Assembly: GCA_963930655.1 (NCBI GenBank)
Contig: OZ005613.1
Span: 15,446,501-15,510,500, forward strand
DNA length: 64,000 bases
Source of the DNA: Myrica gale
Taxonomy: Eukaryota > Streptophyta > Magnoliopsida > Fagales > Myricaceae
Direction of reading: 5' to 3'
Part shown: positions 47,141-58,433 of the stretch, in pieces
How positions within the stretch are numbered: the stretch's first letter is position 1
Layout: every line of letters starts with the position of its first letter
Translations under genes and position numbers: made by a program
Notes under the pieces: model-generated
Told to the model about the DNA's origin: nothing
The model's input: only the letters and a program-made list of their open reading frames with translations
The model's database searches: none

Positions 47141-47384
47141 CAAGTCATCAATCAAGGAGGGACGTCGGCGAAAAGGAGAAAAGAATGAGCTCCAACCAGG
47201 CTCCCCACAGCAGAAAGAGAACAAAGATCACATTTGCGAACCGAACCACATTCGGATCGTACAAGGTTACAATTTATACCTCTCAATACACCCCCGGGAA
47301 AAATTCTCATGGTGATCCGAAACAACCCCGAGATACAGTCGCCCCAGAAAATTCGGCCCGATCCTGACAAACGAGACAACCGCT

Positions 47385-49412
47385 ACTAAAGGTCTGTGCC
47401 AGCGTTTTTTTAGGTATGTGCCAGCATTTTTAAAATACCTCTAATTTTTTCTTATATTTTCCTAATCGGTAATACAAATTTATTTTAATAACCATAATTC
47501 ATTGAATGTAAAAATTAAAGAACAAGATGAATAAAACAAAATATACTTCATCATTGATTAATAATATTTTACAACAAACACAAGAATCTCTACAAGTAAT
47601 ATAAAAACTAACAAATTTCTAATATAAAATAACAATAAGTAAGGACCGACTAACATATTCAAATACAACACAATAAGTAAGGACCAATTAAAATATTCCT
47701 CCTTTGACATATCAACATCCTCTATCTTGAATTCCTGTAATAGAAAATAAATATCAAATGAGAAATAGAAATGAACAAAAGATTTATGTAAACAAAATAT
47801 CTACTTGTATATAAGGCTATAAGCAACTCTAGATAAAATGAGTCAAAATATCTACTTGTATCCCATCTCAATTTAAACCGTAAAACACTTTTCATTGAAA
47901 TCGGGTCAAATATTTTAAGAAATACTCAGCTTCTGGTATTGCGATACAAGTAACAAATGTCAGGCTTAAGATTAAGGGTTTGTGTCCACTAGTGGATCAA
48001 ACAAACACTCAACTGTGTCATCACATGAAATAGTACAAAATAAAACAATTAGAAGCATAGTCATAAAAGTACATAACATAACTTCGAAACAACATATCCA
48101 CTCACCCACAGGTTGAACATTTCTTATGATGCTTACAAAATATGGACAAGCATACAGAACCAAAGGAACTCACATTACATAGGAGGACATTCCCTTTTTT
48201 CCTTGCACATCTTCTGCTACTTAAAGTAGAGTAAATTTTGGTTCTTCCAGTACAATTTGACAATCATATAACAATTTAAGGATGGAAGAAAACAATAATC
48301 CAAGTAAATAATGCACAGTAGGACACAAAAAAGGAAAGAGAAGGAGAGAAATGAATTTTGAGCTTGAATTTTTACCGCCATTTTTAAACTTACGATGTTT
48401 TGCAATTAAAATCAAACTCACCGTTTTGATTTATTTTCTTTTTCTTTATATTTATTTATTTTATGAAGATTTATAAATGTTATTTTATTTAAGTCAAGTA
48501 AAATTGTAAAGCTACATGAGCAGTGACGTGTAAAATTAATGTCAGATAAGAAAATAATTAAATAAAATTAATGTCAATTTTCAAAATTTAAAAAGTACAT
48601 ATGCATTGCAAGTTTAAAATTAGTGTCATTTTTTTAATAATAAGTTTATATTTACTCTATATGTGTTTTTAGTTAAAAGCAGTTGTCAATTATAATATCT
48701 TAAGACCATTTATTAAGTTATGTACTGTAATAGCATAACCTAATCCCACAATATCTTTTTGTTTGAAATTAAATAATATGTCCTAATTAAATAGTATTAT
48801 ATTACTAATTATTCAAAATATATATGCTCATTATAAGTATAATAATATATGTTTTCTAAACTATTTAGATTTAATCAATAAATATGTAATTATCATAGTA
48901 ACAATAGATATAATTTAAAATATATCATATAACAACTTCAATTTTCATAACACTCCTACTAATTCCATATTTTATTAATTATGTCCTTTAAAATAATTTT
49001 ATTCCAAATAAATCACTAAATAAAAATATATATTAAAATAAAAAATAATTATTAACATTAAATAATTTATAATTAATAAATTAAAAAAAATTTCGGAATT
49101 AAACCAATAGCAGCGTTTAAAAAAACGCTGCTAAAGGTGCACTCTACAGTGACAATCACTGCCACCGCCGCTGTAGATACCTAATTTCTAGCAGCGCTTT
49201 CAAACAAACGGCGCTATAAAGACCGCCGCTAAAGGCAATACTGTTAGTGGCGTTTTTTTTTTAAAAAAATCCTGCTAAAGGAGATCTATAGGGGTGGTCA
49301 GTGACCGCCGCTATAGACCTCCTTTAGCCGAGTTTTTTGCAAAACGACACAAAAAACACCTTTTAGCGGCGTTTTTAGCGACCTCCGCTATAGAATTATT
49401 TTTTTTAGTGCG
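47385..49412. mobile_element. Possible CACTA-like insertion inside the Gypsy element
   Basis: The right end (49110-49412) is packed with short direct and inverted repeats of the type AGCGGCG / CGCCGCTA / GCTAAAGG / CTATAG, and finishes TTTTTTTTAGTG, the inverse of a CACTA terminus. The left end (47385) has CTACTAAAGG and GCCAGCGTTTTTTTA, but a clean CACTA start is missing. The 1.7 kb between are AT-rich without a recognisable transposase. Confidence 0.5.
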
Positions 49413-50760
49413 AGAATATTTTCGTTTGGTAGATGCGCTCGCGGAAGGAAGCCGAGAAGACTCTTCGCGCGAAGGTCGTTCATGAGAAATCCTAGAACGA
49501 CGTCAGATAAATCTGAAGCCGAACAGTCGTGAGGAATGACGGTTAATTGAAGAGTGAAATAATATCTGGGTATGAGAAGTGACGCGTCAGAAGATTTTCT
49601 ATAATTCCCGAGACGGTTCCCACCAAACAACGATCAACTGACTTGTGGACATTAAATTACCGAATTGGCCATCATCGTGGAAGACAGGCGAAACGTTTCT
49701 CGGGAAAACTTACGGACACCGAAATAATTTCATGCATCCGTAAGACCACGATCAAGCGAATACATCGGCCACATAGTCTATAAAAGAGCATACAAACCTT
49801 CCGACGGAGAAAAGATCCTGAAGATAACAAAAAATGTTAGAAGAAAGACATCTGCAGGACATGTTACGTTAATTGGGTGTTCAAACGCCTTCACAAGCAC
49901 ATGTCCAAGCATTGACATGGTCCAAATATTCTGTACCCTTTCCAAAATCAATAAAAACAACTTTTATTTTATAAAGGTTCTTTTTATTTTTTCTGATCGT
50001 GACATAGAACAACTTATTCACCAAATCAATTGGTTGCAACATTGCCGAAGAAATAATTTTGCTAAAATCGAGCCAACGTTGATATGGCGTGCATCGATCA
50101 GGAACATGAGCCATATTTGGTCCTACCGTTCAAAGCAAAAGCTGAATTGACGTACACATCCTCAACCCGTCGGATGCCCCAAAGCTGCCATCATAAATAC
50201 AGACTGTTTTGAAGTGTGATAAAGTGATACGCATCCAGTCGAATAATCGTCAGAAGGCCATGCGTCGTATAAATAAATCGGAGCGGTAGGTGTTAAAGCT
50301 GCAACACTCGAAGCGACGCACTGTCCGAAACACGGCGAAATGACACACTTGCTACGCTAAACTCGCAGGCGTACCAAAAGAGGCTATGTGTTGTTGTGAA
50401 CGACAATCAGCGGGGCGTCAAATATTAGAAACGACCGCATTAAATGTTACATGTTACCCAAGACACGCGAAAAGGGTTACTTACGATCGTGCATAAGGGT
50501 CTGAGAGGCCATGTGTTGTAACGGGCGAAAGACGATTGAAGCGTGAACGACCAAACATACGAAATTCAAGGGGCGTGCGATTTGAACGAAGAGGCAACGA
50601 GACTTTGAAAATCAAACGGTTTTTCCCCAAATATTCTCCCCAAAAAGATAGCCATTGACCGTATAAGGGTATAAAGGGAGAGATTGTCATAGCCAAAAGG
50701 GGAGAAGAAGAAAAACAAAAGAGGGAGGAAAGTCACACAAAACACAAGAGAAAAAGAAAG
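49413..50760. other. CG-containing Gypsy interior of unknown content
   Basis: Many CG dinucleotides and no long ORF. Close to the F-box-like pseudogene, GGTATAAAGGGAGAGATTG (~50666) and a purine-rich AGAAGAAGAAAAACAAAAG-type stretch look like a TATA box and 5' leader carried along with it (inference). Confidence 0.35.
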
Positions 50761-51447
50761 ATGCAAGCGTCGAAGTAAAGCCCTAGAACCCTATCTGATG
50801 AAATGTGGACCGAAGTGATAAGCAGAGTTATTCGTGACAACCCACAAGAATGACAAAGTCTCTGTTTGGTATCTCGGCAATTCCATCGAGCTGCTCATGG
50901 ATTGGCGGTATATCGAAGATTAAGGATCGAGAATATATCGCCCTCATATCCTTTGACCGAATAATGGAGAATCCTCCGCGACAAGTGTTATGTGAACAAA
51001 AACCCGCATGAACTTTTTATCCGAGGTAGCGAGAAAATGTGTTGGACCGCATCGGTCAAAGGAGGACTGAAGGAAATCCACACCTCAACCAAGGAAGGAA
51101 ATCCGAAGGCCAAATATCTACTCGCCTTAGCCTATCACCACCAAGGAGGAAGTGCAAGACAAGATGCCGTAGATATAATTTCGGAGCTTCGACAAGGATT
51201 ACGTGCGGAACAAATGGAAGTTGTGAGAAAGGTCATCATAGATTGGGCAATGACTAGATGTGGTCGTACTGACGAACATTGGTATAGATTAAAAGACAAA
51301 TTGAAGTGTCAAGAAGAAAACTCTTGTTACATTCCAATAGCAGCCGGAATCCTAGCATCGTTTCCAGAGTGGTGGATTGCCTATCGTCAATATTTCTGCA
51401 ACACTTGCTACGCAAACAAAGAATTTCGATATGGTGAATATATTTAA
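50761..51447 (+). pseudogene. F-box-like protein pseudogene (At2g35280/At1g67623 type) between the Gypsy LTRs
   Basis: A single frame without introns. It opens ATG CAA GCG..., hits TAA, then DEMWTEVISRVIRDN (F-box-like helix), a stop, SLCLVSRQFHRAAHGLAVYR, a second internal stop, and an open stretch to 51447. That stretch has KNPHELFIRGSEKMCW, GLKEIHTSTKEGNPKAKYLL and ALAYHHQGG, ending YFCNTCYANKEFRYGEYI. The 'GNP-A-YL--LAY---GG' layout and the C-terminal Cys pair resemble plant F-box proteins of the At2g35280-like group, in which an F-box is followed by Sel1-like repeats. Three in-frame stops rule out a full product. It lies in the same direction as gag. Family assignment is from memory. Confidence 0.6.
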
Positions 51448-52154
51448 TTTAGGTTACACAAGAGATGTCATCGAATGGATTATTCCTTTTTTTTATCGAG
51501 ATGTAATCACTAATAAAAATTCAGTTTTGCTACACATTAGCTTCCTTATCCTCATACATCGGCTTCTCAAGCATGACAAACATTCTCAACCCGATTCCCA
51601 CCATGAATCCGCTCTAGAATTGGGGGACTCTGATGATACCAATACTGAATCACGTCCGGCCCAAACAAATTTGGGCCAACAAGCATGATAACATCTCTCT
51701 GAGACCCATGACTACAACCGAGCCCATGTCGCATGCAAATCCAGAAGAGGAGACCGTTATACATGCCATGAGCGATTGTCCAGCAACTGGATTTAAAACC
51801 GTCAACTCCACGATCCCTTGATTCCCATGGTGGAGAAAAACGACCGTAGTGAAGACGTGAGAGAACCGTCAAAGAGCACACGACCGCACAGGACGAAATT
51901 TCCGTAAGAATTCACGCCAAAAGGAAAGAGAGGAACTTGGGAGAAAAACTATAAAAGGAAGAGTTAACGATGAAAAAGGTAAGTAAATTCTGAGCAACCA
52001 AATTACAAAACACAAATAGAAAAGAAGTTGACATAAGCATCGGAGGTTAGTAACCTCGGTGCCCGGGGTTATTTTTGTTGTTTTGCAGGAAAGATATGTG
52101 AAGATCGAGACGCATTTACTCGGACGTGTTGATCATAAACTAACTGTTTCATCA

Positions 52155-53243
52155 CGTTCAAACCACTAACAATCAATGCACCACGTAGGTGATAATTATC
52201 ACATTCATCTACTAATGTCGAAGGACGTGTCAAAAGTTGAAGAACAGGGTATATACGTGAAGGAATGTTCTAACTGTATTGCACTATATTCCAGTAAAGA
52301 CAAAATCACCGTATCTTTATATATACATGAGGTATTCTTATATAGAAGAATGAAATGCTTGCTAGCTGTACACGTTACAATTTTGTAACAGAATGTAGTT
52401 AATAAATTGAACTAACGAATTGAAGACATCTAACTATCTGAGCTGTAACTCTGATGCTGCAACAGCAGGATGCTTCCCCAATTTTGCCATGGTCAGCACT
52501 GCAGACCGTACTTGCGACCCATGACCCCTTCTGACGCCTCGTTCGCTATTCACTTAAACGACACCTGATATATATTACTAAATGAAAATGGATGCCTCAA
52601 CCAGAACGACGTAGCATCAACGAAAAAGAAGGCAGACTTGTTTTGGTGTTTGGTGCCTACATACCCCGATTAACCCTGAACTGATCAATGTGAATGTGAA
52701 AGCATCGAGGGCCGAAAAACGTCGTCGGAGCTGTCTCTCGAGATGAAGATGAAGATGAAAAGATAATGTTTTTTTTATAACATTCTCGATTTTTATTGAT
52801 CTCGATTCGTCTGGTTAGATAGGTCCGAGAGGTTAGATTAAAAAAAATGCAGCTAAAGTATAGTTGTTCTGGTTTGCCCTCAATCTATATGTTGAAATTC
52901 CGCAATGGGAATCCTCCCTATGTTGAATCGCTGTATCACGTTTAGTCTTAGTTTCAACTGCGGACTCATTTAACGTTGGTAAGAAGTAAGGAAGTTTAAA
53001 GGGAGAAGAAAGGGGAGAGAGATTTTTGTTGTGGATTTATGATCCATTCATCGTCTTTCGGGGCCTAGGTTCATTTAAAATATTGAGTAGTGCCTTGTAG
53101 GCCCATGGGCGTTCATTTCACTATGACATATTAATAAGAAGACAGGTGAATTAAGACACAACTAATCCTCGTCCAAGGTACGTAGTATTACAAACTACAC
53201 ATAAAAGATGTCTGATATTCCCAAGCAAGCAACATCTCATTTT
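52155..53243. other. Intergenic and 3' flank of the XTH gene
   Basis: No gene seen. The end nearest the XTH stop should be its 3' UTR on the minus strand. Confidence 0.45.
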
Positions 53244-54384
53244 CTAAAGGAACCTAACGTGCCGACACTCGCGTGTGCGGGCCCCTGGAAATCGCTTGAA
53301 GTCGGTACAATAGTTGTAAATCATGTAGTGCTTCTGCACCCATCTGAGTCTTCTTCGTCCATTCGCGTCCAGCCCTTGGGTTTGCCAAGCACTATCTGCC
53401 TGAGCAGTTGTGGAATTTGAAGCACAGGAAGATGAGCCTACCGACCACTCGCAGACGTTGGCTTTGAAGTTCCGATAGTACGCAGTGAAAGGAGCATTAG
53501 ACCAATCCGTTTTCACGAGCCCGCCACACGTCGCCCATTGGTCTGCGTTCCAGAGGCTCGAGTAAAGCTTCATGGGCTGGCTCTTGGGGAAAGGGACCCC
53601 GATGGATTCATCGTTGTTGAATACTCTAAGAGGGATGTTATCCACCAAGAAACTACAAAAGAGAAGATATCTTACAAAGTTAAATTTGCTATGTTAAAAT
53701 GAATTATCAATAATATTGTATGGAACTTTATGAAAGTGAGATGGTTTATTTGGGGTACCCTGTTTATATCTTACATGATGCATTGTGGATTCCAGACAAC
53801 GGAATAGGTGTGGAAGTCTTTTCTTGGGTCGAACCAGAGGTAAAACTGCTGCTCCCTGTCCCCTTTACCTAGCGTAAAGACATTAGTGTGAACTATATAG
53901 GGCTCTCCACTCCGGTTTCCGAGGAACTCAAAATCAATCTCGTCGTGATTTGGTCCTTCTGAGGATAACTGCAACAGACAGAGAACGTACTCGATCGCCT
54001 CAATATATAAGCTACATTAAATAATCACGGCGCTAAAAATTTTAAAGGCGCTACCAAGGAGAGGTTGAAATGCGAAAGCTAGCGGGGACGAGGACTTACA
54101 TAGTAAGCAGTAACGGTGCCAGCAGAGTCGCCGGAGACGAGCTTGATCTGCATGTCGATCCTTCCGAATAGATATGCTCTTTTAGATTGAAAGCCGGAGC
54201 CTGATGTCTGGTCTAGAGTAAGAGTGAGAAGCTTCCCTTCATTGAGTATCGCAGCACGGTGATCACCCCAAGTCAGGTCAAAATCTTCACAAAAACTACC
54301 AGGAAAAGCGACCGTGAAGGTAGTCGCAAGGAGAGAGAGCGAGAACATCATGACTAAAATTGAATGATAGGCAGATGGTTCCAT
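53244..54384 (-). CDS. Xyloglucan endotransglucosylase/hydrolase (XTH)
   Basis: Three exons on the minus strand: 54384-54100, 53968-53775 and 53652-53244. Introns are GT-AG, giving 295 aa. A signal peptide (hydrophobic core [14 protein letters not shown], cleavage near residue 26) targets it to the cell wall. The GH16 active site [11 protein letters not shown] spans residues 103-113, with nucleophile E105 and acid/base E109. N113-R-S115 is the usual N-glycosylation site. The XET_C domain follows, with [20 protein letters not shown] and paired cysteines. XTHs cut xyloglucan and rejoin it to another chain, loosening or reinforcing growing walls. It fits the TCH4/XTH22-23 type of group I/II; I cannot fix the number. 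A longer in-frame ORF begins upstream (54531), but the signal peptide starts at the 54384 ATG. Confidence 0.95.
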
Positions 54385-54433
54385 CCTGGAAGACACAATG
54401 GGGACTTGATGATTGGATGGTACTCTCAGGTGG

Positions 54434-54442
54434 AATATATAG
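54434..54442 (-). promoter_or_regulatory. Possible TATA box of the XTH gene
   Basis: CTATATATTC on the minus strand lies about 50 bp upstream of the ATG, which would make a very short leader. A second candidate (CATATATAAAG) lies near 54515 and is better spaced. The choice is open. Confidence 0.3.
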
Positions 54443-54544
54443 GAAAAGGACAAACTAGCTGAGAGAGAGAGAGAGGATTTCAATGTGATGTTTAGAGATA
54501 TTGTTATGACTTTATATATGTAATGGTCCAATTAGGAAGAACTA

Positions 54545-55800
54545 GGAATATGTGTGTGAGAGAGAGGGGGTTAGGATGCTTCAAGTTTACATAGACCAAC
54601 AAGATACAGAGGGAACAGAGCTGGCAATGTGGTGCCAGCTTTAGCAAATCGAAAGCTTTGCATAGGTTTGGGGAACAAGGAATAGAACGCTTTAGTGGGT
54701 TTTAATGCCCCGTTGGGTGCAATAATGGATCCGCTAGCTCGTGTTCCCGTATGTGTTAAAGCCTTCCCCAATTAGTTGAATTCAGTTTATATTCTAATCC
54801 ATTATATATCTGGCCATGTATGCTGTGAAGAGTTATCCACAACAAAATTGCTATGTTTAAGCTGTGCTTCCTTAGAAGAGCAACTTCTAATCAAGCTGTA
54901 GAAAGAAGGAATAAGGATGACTTGGGAATAAGGTAAAGCCTGGAGGTAGAAAGTACGAGAATACACGCGAACTTCATTGTTTCTTAGAGAAGAAGTGCTT
55001 TGCTTTTCAAGTTTCCGAGACCGGGACGGTCATTTGCAAAAATATTCATTCAAAATTTTAAAAAAAGTCATACACAAATATCGTACCTTAATTAACACGA
55101 TTTCCAACAACTTTTTACACGAACTACGCGGCGGTTTTTCTATTTGATGAGTTTGATGGGCTTCCCAGCTTGTTAGCATACCGGGCTGAAATGTTGGGCC
55201 CTTTAAATCTTAGCAATATGGGCTACTTGAAGGCATGTGTTTAGTGAATTGGACGGGCTTAAATTTGGCATCTATCAGTCTAAATGATTCATGTCCTCAT
55301 GATAACGTCCTTCCCCTTTTCGATTTTGCTGCTTTGTTATTCTACCTTTATGTTTTGTTTTTCATTACTTGCTGTTACGTAAACGTTTTACAGATTTTAT
55401 TTTTCCATTTTTTTCGTTCAACTGTATCTTGCAAATGATGTATTTTTTCATTGTTCTTTAAAGTTTTATCATCCCATCATTGTGACTTGACGGGAGTAGT
55501 GGTTGAGTTAATCAATTACAAGCATTCAAGGTAAAATTTGAATTCACTTTTACATTAAACTTTGTTTAGTTCTTTAGTCTTTATAGCCAATTTGAAATTC
55601 CTTTTTAAAGAGCAACATTCACAAATTGTTCAAATCATAAACCTTTCCATTTATTTCATCAGTATAAAACCACACAAAATAGGCTAGATAGATGATGCAC
55701 AACTCACAAAAAAAATTAAAATAAGCTTTCATAGATTACATTTATGTACTATTGTTTTGGAATATCCTGTTAATAAACTTAGATTCTCCTACGCTTGGGA
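54545..55800. other. Intergenic, no gene supported
   Basis: An open stretch of 66 codons on the minus strand (54771-54571) has no ATG and no family match. The rest is AT-rich. Confidence 0.4.
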
Positions 55801-56109
55801 GCACCTTCGAGATGTCAGAGCCGACTCTAGGGGGTAAGGTAACTTAGACAGTTGCCTAAGGCCCCACCTTTAGAAAGAGGCCCCATAACTTAAAAGAAAA
55901 ATAAAAATAAAATAAAAACAGAAAGGCACCTAAACACACGGTAAAAAAAGAAACCAAGAACAAGAACAAGTTGAAAGGAAAACAATAAAAAAAAGAAAAG
56001 AAAAAATATTTGTTTGTTGTAATGTGTGATGTGCAGTCTGTAAGACTGTGGATGTGACTCTTCTAAAAAAAGTGAATTCTTGAAAATTGAAACAAGACAA
56101 CAACTAAGA

Positions 56110-56375
56110 AACAGTGGAATAAAAAAAAGTCTTTAAGTGACTTCTTGAAACAAAACAAGATTGATACAGGCGTGGTATGTGAAAAACACCGTGGGGAGTG
56201 GAAACAAAGCAAAACTAAAAAGTCTTGAAAATGAAAAAAAACCCTTGAAGTGACGTCTTGAAACAAAGCAAGACTGGCACAGGCGTGTTATGTAAAAAAA
56301 CCGTGGGAGTGGAAATAAAGCAAAACTAAAAAATCTTGAAAGTGAACCCTTGAAGTGACCTGAAACAAAGCAAGA
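56110..56375. repeat. Tandem repeat, about 2.3 copies of ~105-115 bp
   Basis: AAGTGAC(GT)CTTGAAACAAA, then CACAGGCGTG, then GTGG-AGTGGAAA-AAAGCAAAA, begins at about 56136, again at 56248, and partially at 56352. It lies in the left part of the hAT element. Confidence 0.8.
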
Positions 56376-56622
56376 TACTTCTAATTTCACTTTCACGAAA
56401 GCCTTTACACGCATTGAAAAATTAGTTGTAGTCTTGAAAAGTTCGCCCAAGTATAACATTAGAATGGTTTAAGAAGGTTTTCAAACAACTTTTGCTATCA
56501 CAGTTTCAAAGCAACCAGTATTTGTGTATAAAACGAAAGTAGCTGCACAGTTTAGAACGGTTTTAAAACGGTTACGTTAGAATTTGATTATTATTCATCT
56601 TTAATATGTAACAATAAATTAA

Positions 56623-57133
56623 GGGGTAAACTCATAGTTAGCCCCCTATGTTTGAGCAAAAATCATAGTTAGACCCATATTTTTGAATCCAACAATTTGA
56701 TACCCATAACTTTCACAACCTATCAAACTTAGCCCCCCGTCTAAATCAGGTGTTAAGTCCGACGGAAATTCATGCAAAATGACCAAAATGCCCCTCCAAA
56801 GCTAAAATTTAAAATAAAATAAAATATAAATTTAAGAAATAAATTAAAATAAATAAATTATTGAAATAAAGTTTCAATATAGTTTTATTTAAAAAATATT
56901 AATTTTTTAAAAAATATCATTTTTTATTTTTAATGAATTTTTTTAAGTAATTTTATTTTGGAGGGGCATTTTGGTCATTTTTCATGCTTTTCCGTCTGAT
57001 TTAACGTCTAATTTAGACGGGGGTGAAGATTGATAGGTTTTGAAAGTTATGGGTATCAAATTGTTGGATTCAAAAATATGGGGCTAACTATGATTTTTGC
57101 CCAAACATAGGGGGCTAACTATGAGTTTACCCC
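56623..57133. mobile_element. MULE-like MITE (511 bp) nested in the hAT element
   Basis: Long inverted ends of about 180 bp: GGGGTAAACTCATAGTTAGC at the left and its complement ending GAGTTTACCCC at the right. The exact 9-bp target duplication ATAAATTAA is at 56614-56622 and 57134-57142. The interior is AT-rich and non-coding. Confidence 0.92.
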
Positions 57134-57358
57134 ATAAATTAATCTCAAGTCTCTTATTTAAGTCTAAATTTATACTTCATACTCTATTTGCTCAATCTTC
57201 TCTGAAAATCTTTCTCTTCCTCTGTTTCTTCTCTTCATCTATCTCTCTTTGCAAAACTAATCTAATTTCTTTTAGCCAATCACATATTAGATGTACTAGC
57301 TAATGATTGTTCCAATTTCAAGTTTGAAAAATCCTGTTTAGACCCTATTAACATTTAT

Positions 57359-57478
57359 AGGGGTAGAATAGGTGTTTCCCCTCTATTTAAAAATTTAATA
57401 ACAATTTTAGAACAAGATAGGGGTAGAATAGGTGTTTCTCATCTATTTAAAAATTCAATAACAATTTTAGAACAAGTT
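57359..57478. repeat. Two tandem 60-bp units
   Basis: The unit starts AGGGGTAGAATAGGTGTTTC and ends TTTTAGAACAAG. The copies differ at a few positions only. Confidence 0.88.
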
Positions 57479-57484
57479 CTAAAT

Positions 57485-58280
57485 TGTTGAGTTTAGATCT
57501 GATAAATCAATCAACAAAATATATATGCAGCGGAATAATAAAATAAATATCAACCACACAAGAGACAATGATTTTGTTGACGAAGTGGAAAAACTTTGAA
57601 CTTACATTTCAAAAGAAAAACCATTTCAGGCTAGCAGCCACCAAAAATTCATTAAGAAGTAAAACCTTACAACGGTGATTCAGACACAGGCAACATCTAG
57701 TTGCCTGACTCTAACTACCCCGATGTAATATTCTAAGTAATCTAACCTAGACTCGCTTCCTGCGGTTAACCCTCAGCTCTCCGAGGTTTTTCTTATGTTA
57801 ACCTCAACTCTCTGAGGTTAACAGCCAGCTCCTTGTTCTTCAACATCAGAAACTCCAGCAGCCAAACTCCCACAAGAAAGTTGGTTTCAATGGTGATTGA
57901 ATCTAGATAACTGAAGAAAATTTGAACTGTTTATGAGCAGGGATATCTAAAGGATTTTCTCTATCTAGGGAGGAGGCTTGAATTTGAATAAAGCTTGGAA
58001 TGACCTCCTCAAATGTTATTGGTCGATCTCTCTATGTCTTTATAGAGTCGGTTGAGTTTTATTTCAAAAACAATTCTAAAAAGAAGGAAATATATAAAAA
58101 TTCAAATTTTGAAATAGTTTCAGATACTTTGCATCACCAGCTCCTTGTTTTTAGCTCTGTATCTTGATGACGTCTTATCCTTTCAAACTTTGAAAGACTC
58201 TTTAATCTCTTGAACACTTTGACCAAACTTAAAATTCAACTTAATTTGAAATTAAAATTTGACACGGAATTACGACAACA
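57485..58280 (-). mobile_element. Possible solo LTR in the hAT element
   Basis: The ends TGTTG and CAACA are inverted. The flanks CTAAA and TTAAA agree at four of five bases. ATGCAGCGGAATAATAAAAT followed by CACACAAGAGACAATG is a phrase often seen in the reverse strand of plant LTR elements. No second LTR or interior was found. Confidence 0.35.
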
Positions 58281-58433
58281 TTAAAACACTAACAAAGTTC
58301 AAGTTCAACCACTTATACTCTTGGTGTCAGGTTCTATTATTCTAATCTTTACACTTTTGTATTTTAATTTGAATATTTATTTTTTATAATAGCATTGTTT
58401 TATTTGTTTTTGTTCTTTGTTTATATTTAAACT

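Larger units (their letters stand above)
45632..52154 (+). mobile_element. Ty3/Gypsy-type LTR retrotransposon, non-autonomous and rearranged
   Basis: LTRs are 45632-46154 and 51631-52154 (523 and 524 bp, about 90% alike). Both start TGAT-ATA-CAATACTGAATC and end TTCATCA. GACGCCGTCTGTGGGGAC after the 5' LTR matches the primer-site region usual in plant Gypsy elements. AATTGGGGGAC before the 3' LTR is the polypurine tract. The interior of 5.5 kb holds a gag remnant (46.2-47.2 kb), a stretch with CACTA-like termini, unassigned CG-rich DNA and an F-box-like pseudogene. No protease, reverse transcriptase or integrase was seen. The 5-bp flanks (CAGTT and CGTTC) do not match, so the insertion footprint is unclear. 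Confidence 0.85.

Noticed and set aside
45627-52159. 5-bp target duplication for the Gypsy element
   Set aside because: The flanks CAGTT and CGTTC do not match at any sensible LTR boundary.
54571-54771. 66-codon open stretch on the minus strand upstream of the XTH gene
   Set aside because: It opens with TTG rather than ATG, and there is no family match.
56110-56375. CRISPR-like repeat array
   Set aside because: Only about 2.3 units of over 100 bp inside a plant hAT element. There is no repeat-spacer structure and the genome is eukaryotic.
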